NCBI RefSeq assembly: GCF_000471905.2
Contig: NW_006499781.1
Span: 863,768 to 927,767 of the forward strand
Direction: 5' to 3'
Length of the DNA stretch: 64,000 bases
Origin: Amborella trichopoda
Lineage: Eukaryota > Streptophyta > Magnoliopsida > Amborellales > Amborellaceae
This document shows positions 56,401 to 64,000 of this stretch, in pieces. A model generated the notes under the pieces. It saw nothing but the letters and a program-made list of their open reading frames with translations, was not told the DNA's origin and did no database searches. The translations under genes and the position numbers were made by a program. The number at the start of each line of letters is the position of its first letter. Within the stretch, counting starts at the first letter, position 1.

Positions 56401-57086
56401 ATCTTTGTCTGTTTACTTAGAACGCCTCTTTGTTGAAGTAATCTTTTTCTTTTTTTTTTATTCCATAAAAGTGATTTCGTGTTCGTCAAGGATGGAATTT
56501 CACTGGACTCCATTTGGTGCTGGATACCTAATGCTTGAACCAACATTTTATTTATTTGCAGAAGGTGAAAATTTTGATGTGGGAGCACAGGTTCTTGGCT
56601 CCTACATGAGTGTAAGGTGGGCTTAGAAGGAAATGGTTGGGGTAGTATTTGAAGAGCTCGCTACGTTGTGAAGTGGCTGGTCTGGATTTGGAGCACCTTC
56701 ATTGCTACCTACTTGAAGATGTCAATCCTTTGAAGGGTTTGTATTGGTCACCTTTGAAGTTGAGTCAGCTATAGGGGGCAGCATTGTACTTTTCCTACCT
56801 TTGGAAGGAGGATATTCGACAATGTGTTCTTCTTACTACCTATCCTCCATCTTTGGTCCATTTCCATCAGGATGAGGTGCCAATTGTAGAGTGAGGTCTT
56901 TTCCTCAAACATGGCAGCTGATGGTCATGTTCTCAAACATGGCAGTTAGATGTGGTGCTTGGCATTCATCTTATCCCTTAATTATAAGAAAGGCTTATCT
57001 CTTTGTTTTGGGGAGAGATGGCAGCTATAGGTTTGATCAATTTGAGTGGACATAGCTAGATTCTAAGCCAACTCCCAAGGAATATC
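56401..57086 (-). mobile_element. Leader/gag-side sequence downstream of a copia PBS
   Basis: Reading the minus strand from the PBS at 57099 this is where the untranslated leader and gag would lie. A start MSTQIDQTYS at about 57050 is followed by stops; NEGAPNPDQPLHNVASSS lies further on. I cannot confirm a gag domain. Confidence 0.3.
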
Positions 57087-57087
57087 T

Positions 57088-57099
57088 GCTCTCATACCA
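57088..57099 (-). other. Copia primer-binding site
   Basis: Minus strand TGGTATGAGAGC, one mismatch from the initiator-Met primer site TGGTATCAGAGC, seven bases inside the LTR end at 57107. Confidence 0.75.
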
Positions 57100-57106
57100 A
57101 AACTGA

Positions 57107-57329
57107 TGTAGGATCAAGGGGGGGCTATCTGTAAGACAATGTAAAACACTCAAAAGGGCAAAAAGGAAACTTGTATCACCATTCATTATTATCAACATAA
57201 ATATACAACATGAGGGTAACCTGCATAGCAAGATAGTTATGGAGTGTAATACACCACCTTACTTTCTATATATATGATACACCACACTATATATGATATG
57301 ATATACTAAGTAATACAAGATCTTCAACA
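57107..57329 (-). repeat. Short copia LTR (223 bp)
   Basis: Minus strand TGTTGAAGATCTTGTATTAC ... CCTTGATCCTACA with TG/CA ends. On its upstream side (minus strand) is a purine-rich GAGGGGAGCATAGAGAT and RNase H; on its downstream side is a PBS, so internal sequence flanks it on both sides. Confidence 0.8.
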
Positions 57330-57690
57330 ATCTCTATGCTCCCCTCGAACTCAAGCTGGTTGAAAGACATCAGTTTATCAATGAGATAGTCATATCCAAC
57401 CCAAGTCATTCCCTTGGTAAAAATCTCTGCAAGTTGTTTTTTTGAGGCAACTTGTGGGAGTGTGATATCTCTAATCAGGAATTTTTCACAAATAAAATGT
57501 ACATCAACTTCCATATTCTTTTTGTGCTCATGTAACTCTGGATTAGAGGGAATACAAATGACACTCATATTATCAGCATATTAAGGCATGGGAGATTTGA
57601 GGAAAAGTACTTAGGCCGCTTGATAGACCTCTCAATCAAGTGATTTAATTACAAGCTGAGGAGATGGCCCTGTATTTGGCTTCGCAGGGG
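57287..57690 (-). pseudogene. Ty1/copia RNase H C-terminal remnant
   Basis: Minus strand CEAKYRAISSAC (the EAEYRALA box), then, after shifts, MSVICIPSNPELHEHKKNME, VDVHFICEKFL and KKQLAEIFTKGM: the order CDN.AA..IA.NPVFHERTKHIE.D.HF..E....QLADIFTK of copia RNase H. The last 40 or so codons of the open frame run into the LTR. Confidence 0.88.
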
Positions 57691-57699
57691 ATCTCAATA

Positions 57700-59440
57700 G
57701 TGTGTTGTTTCTTACATTTCCATTATATGAGGGAGACTTTGAGAAATATGTACCGTCCAGTGGTCGAGAGTTGAGTACCGGGGCACCCTGTCTGGTCAGC
57801 ATTGGCATAGGCTCACAGTTGGACGGAAGAATTAGAAGAAGAGAACAGCCCTCTTGGCATGTCCACTTACTGCCTTGTAAGATGCTTTTCTAGCTGTATT
57901 CAACAAAGAGAAGTTCAATTCAAAAGAAAGAAGTTACTCCACTGTAACAGGTTCTTAAAAATTTGAACAACTTGAGAAGTAAAGTAAGCAGTAAACATTA
58001 TTGCTTGTCTTACTATAGGCAGATTTTCATATAAGATTTTCATGTAAGATGAGATTTTTAAGAACCTATTCTTTGATAAGAAATAGAGAGAAAAGTAAAG
58101 GTAGAAAATAATCCTTGATCCATGGGGTGTTTCCCAGTACTACCTGGGAGGAGTCCATCTCCCCAATAACGTCTCCCAGTATTTGAGATTTATATTTATT
58201 TCTCTTGAATAGCTTCTCTATTATATACGCTATTCTCCAATTTTTCAACTGGCCCACTAATGACATAGCGTTTTCTCCTATTGGGAAGAAGCAGACAAAA
58301 GGTACCTGATATGCATATTTCAACGAGGCCCTGAATTATCTTCCCGGCATCACTAATGCCTTTTGGCCAACCTAGCCATACAGAGGCATTTGCATCTATG
58401 ATTGTTTATCCAGTCTACCAAGAACCACTAGGCCATTCCTATGAGCTCACAGTGGTTGGAACCAGGCAACATGGTTCAATGACATGGTAAAATGTGGCCT
58501 GTCTACCTATAGTGCTTATACTCAGTTCACTGTCGCTCTTGGCCATTTGTCCTTATTGACCTGGCTGTCATAAGGAGTTAACACCTCGAATGAGAGGTCA
58601 CTGCTAGGGTTTTTAACCCCTTCTAGGGACGTAACTAGCCCTTGTGTAGAACATGTTGCTACATGGGTTTACTGGAAGCCACACCAAAGTCCTTGCCATG
58701 GCCTGCATGCTGGGCTCTTTTCCTTAATAAATAGAGGAGAAACCCTTTTGTTGGGCATCAATTAATCAGTTGATCAATCCATTCCATGTCTTCTGAGTTG
58801 GTTTTATCTCAAAAGTCGTTCTTAACCTTTACAAAGTCGATAACCCTTGGCATCATACTTGAGTTTCCATCTCAGGTCACCGCCATGTTTTAAATATTTT
58901 CTCAAAAGTGGTCTCACCTCAGTGGTTAGTATTTTATAGTACATAACAGTCCCGTCCTACCTTGATAGCTGTGCTCTGCTTCAAGCCATTATATCCAGGA
59001 GGACAGGCACTTTTGGACCTGATCGGTTTGCACCCACTGCAGTGGCTTCAAAGTCTCTTGTGGCTTTGTGTCTGAATGGAATCCATATTGTTGCTTCAAC
59101 ATGCTGGGACTTGGCACTCTCAAATGCCCTTAAGGCTGTTGATGACATCTTAGCTAGGTACAGCTATTCAGAGATCCTTAGAAGATACCTTTATATTCTT
59201 CACCTGCAAACTTGCATGCTTAGTCCATGCTGATCCTTTGTGGCAATTTTCTCATTCTTAGAGAAAATCTCATGAGGTTCTTGTTGAAAACTGCTAGTCA
59301 AACGGAGAGACATTTCCTTGACATATACCGAGTTTGGGCTCATGAAGGCTTCCTTTGTCATGCCCTCATCGCTATCCTTTCCCCTTACAATATCAATTGC
59401 TCATCAGTAATTTTTTAGTTCTATCAACTGGAGTTTATGT
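57700..59440. other. Unassigned interval, possibly a decayed transposon
   Basis: Frames at 58066-58323 (minus) and 59042-59233 (plus; includes LSNALKAVDDILARYSYSE) have protein-like composition but no domain I recognise. CTTAATAAATAGAGGAGAAACC near 58724 is LTR-promoter-like. I do not call a gene. Confidence 0.35.
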
Positions 59441-59639
59441 TTTCACTTTTTTTTTTTTTGGGTAAGTCAGTGGGGGAAGAGGCCCCCTACCCGTTTTTTC
59501 ATTAATAAAAGAGCAGAGAAAAACAATTAAGGTACAATTGAGCCTGATCATATAATAAAAGAGAGGAAAGAAAATCTGGTGGTCTATGGCGCTAAACAGT
59601 AGCACCGGGGCCAGCAGCTACCCTCTTAGCTAGGGCATC

Positions 59640-60480
59640 AACAACCATGTTAGCCTCACGAAAGACATGTGTAATGGACAATTGATGAGAGGACAATCTG
59701 GTGCAACAATTGTCTACAATTGTCTTTAGCCTCCATGGAGCATTGCATCGATTTTAAATGAAATTCATGAGCAAGGCCGAATCACTTTTAATCTGAATTG
59801 GAAAACAATTACTTTGAATAGCCAATTGAAGTCCTTCCTCAAATGCCAAGAATTCTGCATGATTATTAGAAGCAAAACCAAAATGCTTTGCGAAAGCAGC
59901 AATAAAACGCCCGCACTGTTCCTGATAATTCCACCACCACCTACTGAATCTGGATTTCTCAAAGGAAGCACCATCAATATTGAGTTTATAATTATGAGTC
60001 CCAGGAAGAGACCACGCAACCGAAGTAGAGGATTCAGCCCTCTGCTGCTGCAAAGTTATTCGAAGGTTGTCAATGATGGCCTTTTCTGATAAATGAAAAG
60101 ACCATTTTTTAACTTTTGTGAGTGCCTGAACATATAGGGTAATCCTTTTCACAATAAGTTCTCTCTTGGTGGGTCTTGACTCGAACACTCTTTTGTTGCG
60201 CTCTTTCCATAAAAACCAAATAGCCGTAAAAAACATGGAAGCCCAAATATTGCGAAGCCCATGTGATTTAAACCGAAAAAGTAACCCCCACCTTAGTAAA
60301 TCAGGGATGGAGTTACCGAGGATGAACCTTTTACCACATCTCCAGGCGAGTGATTTCCATACATCTTGTGCAAAGGTACATTGGAATAATAGATGAAATA
60401 AATTGTCGTCATGGTTACAACAAAAGGGACATAAAGAGTCCAGTTGCATGCCTCGCTGCTATAATAGGAAGAAAGTGGGC
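59640..60480 (-). pseudogene. LINE zf-RVT and RNase H
   Basis: LDSLCPFCCNHDDNLFHLLF and QCTFAQDVW form the zinc-binding part. KLNIDGASFEKSRFS, NHAEFLAFEEGLQLAIQ and IKSDSALLMN are RNase H motifs with catalytic D, E and D. The end REANMVVDALAKR falls in the next frame at about 59650-59690. Confidence 0.9.
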
Positions 60481-60500
60481 AATCGATTATGCAAGGCCAG

Positions 60501-61124
60501 TCATGAGAACCATTTTGTCCTTGGGTGGCATTTGGAGGACCAAAGTACACGGAAACTAGGTTGTGATGAACCTTGATGCCTAATAAAATTCCATGCCCTT
60601 TTAATAGAGAATGATCCATCAGTAGAATGAATCCAGATCAGTGAATCCTTCTTGGGCTGTATAGGGAGAGTATAGTTCTCTACCTCTCTCCATATATTCC
60701 TCAAGAAAACAGATGTGGGATATGGCAGAACCCAAGTTTGAGGTACTCCTCTGAAGAAGTCTGAAACCTTACTCCCTACAACAGTCCCCAAATATTCCTG
60801 AATGTTATCATCGTGAGAGTCTGAAAGTGACTGACCTGCTAACCATGGGTCCTTCCAAAAATTCACCATCTGACCAATATTCCACTGTACATTGCCTCTC
60901 AAGTGAAATAATCTAAGCAAAATCCCTTTCCATGCATGAGAACATCCTCTTCTCTCTTCAGCCTCCCAAATAGAGGAATTCCTAAAATATCGATGTTTGA
61001 AGAATCGTGCCAACAACGAGGAGGGATTTTCCAGAATTCTCCATGCTAACTTCATCATTCCTGCGATATTGAAATCCACCATATCCCTTATCCCAAGACC
61101 TCCTTCAGCCATGGGGAGGCACAC
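60501..61124 (-). pseudogene. LINE thumb/connection region
   Basis: MCLPMAEGGLGIRDMVDFNI, LLARFFKHRYFRNSS, WKGILLRLFHLRGNVQWNIG and VNFWKDPWLAG: the conserved run between RT and zf-RVT in plant LINEs. About 200 residues open. Confidence 0.88.
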
Positions 61125-61130
61125 TGTTTT

Positions 61131-61901
61131 CTATTTTATGAGATGGACACCTTTTGTTCCTGCTTCACCAGCCCATAAGAAGTTTGTCTGTAGTCTCTCT
61201 ATCATATTACATGTTTTCTTCAAGAGAATGAAGGATAACAACCCAAAAACTGATGAAGCCCCCAATACAGACTTAAGCAATTGGAGACGACCAGCATATG
61301 AGAGGCATAGAGGTTGCCAAGACCCAATCTTTCCGAACACCTTACCCACCAAACTATGACAATAACTGTGCCTCAGATGTCCACGAAATAATGGTAGGCC
61401 CAAATAGCTGACATGAAGAAACCCTTCAATAAATTTTAACTCCCTCAGTATTCTCCCCGGTCCTCTCCGTGGTGCACCAAAAAAAAAGGCCTTGCTTTTA
61501 GATGTGTTCAGAATCTGACCAGTACTCCTCTCAAAATTATGAATAAGTTCACGCAAAGCAGTGACAGTAGAGATGGATGCCTCACAGAAAATAAGCATAT
61601 CATCAGCATAGAAAAGATGAGAGACCCTATATTCACAACCTGAAGGAAATGCCTTGGGAACCATGCCTTGCAACATAGCACAATCAAGCTATCTACTAAG
61701 AAAATTCATGACCAACAAGAAAAGATAAGGAGATAGAGGATCCCCTTGCCTCAAACCTCTCTTACCTTTAAAAAAACCTTTGGGTGATCCATTCCTCAGA
61801 ACTGATAAATGAAGTAGTGGAAATACACAAGTGAACCCAAGAAACAAATAAGTCAAGAAACCCAAAGCATGCATCCTACCCACAATAAAATCCCGGAACA
61901 C
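61131..61901 (-). pseudogene. Reverse transcriptase portion of the second LINE
   Basis: 61689-61901 reads NGSPKGFFKGKRGLRQGDPL and SPYLFLLVMNFLSR. After a stop, 61131-61676 reads VSHLFYADDMLIFCEAS (catalytic YADD), FERSTGQILNTSKSK and LPLFRGHLRHS...LVGKV. The first catalytic Asp motif lies beyond the truncation point. Confidence 0.9.
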
Positions 61902-61949
61902 TCTGTCATTTAAAGCGTCATTTTGGTGGCTGTCGGGATGAAACCATGG

Positions 61950-62430
61950 AGTTCCTTATGTGTCCACTCTCTCTAGATCTTCAAGCTTTTTTATTTTTAT
62001 ATCATGGGTATTGAAGGGATTGCTATATGTTTTATTGCTTGCGAATATTAACATACTAACATCCTGTTGCTTGAATGTAATTGCTTTTACTTGTAGAGTA
62101 TGCTTTGGTTATTTGCTAAACCAAGCATGATCTGCACAAATCTAGCATGAAATTGGAGGTGAGCTGAAATAGTTATTGTTCAATCTTGCCATCTTGCATC
62201 TGACTTGTTTTTTCTGATTAAATGGATTGAATTTAGGAATTTTTAGAATATGCCAGACGCAGGATGCATGTTTAACTGTGGAAAGTGAGGCTAGCCATTG
62301 AGTAGCAAAATTGGGAATATTGGAATTTTGCAGATTATATGGAATGAGACGTAAATTAATTCATGGCTCATAGCTCCCTCTCGAAGTTCTTAAACTCAAT
62401 TATTTTTCAAATTTTGGGCTGTCTTTGGGA
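61950..62430. other. Intergenic or intronic sequence
   Basis: No features supported. Confidence 0.35.
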
Positions 62431-62436
62431 CTATTA

Positions 62437-62534
62437 AGAGATGGTGCATCAAGAGGTTACAAACTTGAGGCGAAGGATTTTGCTCTGGCAATTACACAAT
62501 CTGGAGAATCCGAAAAAGAGCAGGTGGCAAGCAG
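62437..62534 (+). CDS. Candidate exon of an unrecognised gene
   Basis: A T-rich tract precedes CTATTAAG; the frame then reads RDGASRGYKLEAKDFALAI, TQSGESEKEQVAS, ending AGCAG before GTAACG, a good donor. Composition is charged and helix-forming, and base use differs from the AT-rich surroundings. I do not know the family, and no partner exon is recognisable in the last 1.5 kb. It may be an exon of a gene extending right of the window, or chance. Confidence 0.3.
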
Positions 62535-62599
62535 GTAACGTGCAGCAATTTCATTGTTTTGATCTGCTATCTTGTTTTCTAATTTCTAGATGTTCCAAC

Positions 62600-63450
62600 T
62601 AATCAAAGTGATTCTCAACTTAATTCTTTTGGGGAAATAAATAAATGCATCAGCAACATCAATATCTCAGATAGGGTTATGAAGCTTAGTGGAAATAAGA
62701 TTCTAATAGAATTTTATTCAATATAAATGAGAAATTACAACTACATTCTTCAATCAGCCTCAGAAAATCACTCAACCAATTTATCAACAAGGTGGTTACT
62801 TAAAAAAATTTGATTTCAATCAAGTACCTTCTCAACTATTATGTTAAAAAAAAGACCCAAAAGTGCCTCCCTAGCTTTCTGTTAGAAACAGTGCCTCAAT
62901 TATTTGTTAAAAATACCTGAAAGTAGCCCTATTCTAGATTATTTGGTTAAAAATACGTGGAAGTAGCCCAATTTTAGATTTGGAATCTCGAACAAATGCG
63001 GATACTCTAGCAATTGTCCACTTATTTGGCCTAAGCTAAATCATGTAAGCACTCCTGTTGTTCCAGGTTTCACATTTGGAACAAGTTTTTTTATGTGAAG
63101 TCTCTTATTTCATGTTTGGAACTTGGAACAAGGAGCACTAGTCATTTGGCTCGACTTAAGTGGCCTGAGTGTTTGTTTTGGGTTCCAATCCTGAAGCATG
63201 TGTTTTTTAATTAATATCTCGTCTCGTCATCTTGGTAAGTTTGCCCTCTTGTTTATTGGCCGAAAGGACCAAAATCTTCATGCTTGTTCAGGACTCCAAA
63301 CCCTGTATAGTGGCACTTTGGTTTTTATCTAAAAGAATACTTGAGAGGTTGGGCCTTCCTGGGCCGGCCCGGTGGCAGCCCTAGTTGTGTTGCCAAAACA
63401 TGTAATTAGTGGGGGCTATCATGAACTGAATTTTTCAAATCATCTTTATT
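62600..63450. other. Unassigned interval
   Basis: A short near-duplication: CCCTATTCTAGATTATTTGG near 62927 and CCCAATTTTAGATTTGG near 62967, each after TTAAAAATAC(C/G)TG. No gene. Confidence 0.35.
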
Positions 63451-63570
63451 CACTTGATCAATCTCAAAGAAGAAAACAAAAACGGAAAAATGATTTTGGG
63501 CTTTTTAGACCCCAGATCTGATCATCCATGTCCAAATGGATCGTCCGTAGTCTTTGTCATGGGTTTAAGC

Positions 63571-63708
63571 ATTGGTAATCTCTATTTGAGTCGATCTTTG
63601 GTTGATTTTGTGTTCTTGATAATTTATCTAAAGACGTATATTGGTAATCTCTATTTGAGTCGATCTTTGGTTGATTTTGTGTTCTTGATAATTTATCTAA
63701 AGATGTAT
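63571..63708. repeat. 69-bp tandem duplication, one mismatch
   Basis: Units 63571-63639 and 63640-63708 differ at one base (ACGTAT versus ATGTAT at the end). Nearly identical, so recent. The length is a multiple of three and keeps a frame open on both strands. Confidence 0.92.
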
Positions 63709-64000
63709 AAAGATGATTCGAGAATTTAGATTCACTTAACATATATTTTGGTTGTGGGACCACCGAATAAAAAATTGAAAAATACACAAATAGACTTTAC
63801 ATTTGTTACAAGGATGGTACAAGGAGGCCACAAACACTTGTACATCAGATTTCAAATCGAGTTGTTATTAGAGTGTCATTTTCTAGACTTCAAAAAAAAA
63901 GTTCTTAAACTTTGTACACTCCCCAAGCCATCATTTGACATGCAATGGATAGGGGTCGTTATGACTTCCTTGTAGCAACGATAAATGATATCATAGTATA

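Larger units (their letters stand above)
59446..61947 (-). mobile_element. Second LINE, 5'-truncated in the reverse transcriptase
   Basis: Poly(A) seen as poly(T) at 59446-59458. Minus-strand order: RT palm 61689-61901, RT with FYADDMLIF 61131-61676, thumb/connection 60501-61124, zf-RVT about 60290-60480 and RNase H 59640-60090. No endonuclease: the copy stops about 61947, the usual 5' truncation. GGAGTTTATGTTTTCAC at 59429 and GGAGTTCCTTATGTGTCCAC at 61948 may be a decayed target duplication. Less frameshifted than the LINE at 10.8-15.7 kb. Confidence 0.9.

Noticed and set aside
59042..59418. Two adjacent 63-residue frames that look protein-like
   Set aside because: No recognisable domain, no splice-site pairing and uncertain start; left as unassigned rather than called as a gene.
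63454..63787. Small repeat proteins on both strands
   Set aside because: Both arise from the same 69-bp tandem duplication, which is open in two directions by chance.

Overview
This window is nuclear DNA from a large-genome flowering plant, most likely a dicot or magnoliid (moderate-GC coding sequence, not grass-like). I recognise two ordinary genes. Almost everything else is transposable-element sequence, much of it nested and decayed. There are two N-gaps, at 20176-20354 and 41307-41326.

Gene 1 (plus strand, 6248-44963) is a split gene for a mitochondrial glycoprotein / MAM33 / p32-family protein. Exon 1 (6248-6379) and exon 2 (6746-7077) lie at the left. The last exon (44792-44963) lies about 37.7 kb downstream, in the correct splice phase and on the same strand. 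Intron 2 is therefore packed with transposons. From left to right it holds: a short-palindrome foldback element interrupted by a LINE (10464-16010); a copia remnant (16200-16680); GA-rich retroelement leader sequence (17.2-21.4 kb); a Ty3/gypsy integrase fragment with a 70-bp satellite tail (21.4-22.76 kb); a non-coding LTR element with paired 2.8-kb LTRs (25051-34758), which interrupts material related to a minus-strand Ty3/gypsy element whose LTR and primer-binding site sit at 36070-36749; and a rearranged copia block with a large imperfect palindrome (36.8-42.9 kb). A SINE ends roughly 80 bases before the last exon.

Gene 2 (plus strand, 53159-53974) is an uninterrupted group-F bZIP transcription factor of the bZIP19/23 type. 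It carries the Cys/His-rich zinc-sensor motif and a textbook plant bZIP basic region. A four-residue upstream reading frame ends ten bases before its start codon.

Flanking regions: 1-6.0 kb holds GA-rich repeat, a decayed minus-strand LTR element with a primer-binding site, a plus-strand chromovirus integrase tail and two MITEs. 45-52.5 kb holds a Pack-MULE-like element, several members of one MULE-type MITE family (two with perfect 9-bp target duplications), a minisatellite and LINE tails. 55-57.7 kb holds another MITE and a copia RNase H - LTR - PBS junction. 59.45-61.95 kb is a second, 5'-truncated LINE.

I see no operon-like or defence-like system. The most informative observations are the giant intron, the foldback element built from repeated 23-bp palindromes, the Pack-MULE, and a contig-end duplication at the 20-N gap that looks like an assembly artefact. 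Identifications rest on reading motifs by eye; no database search was run.
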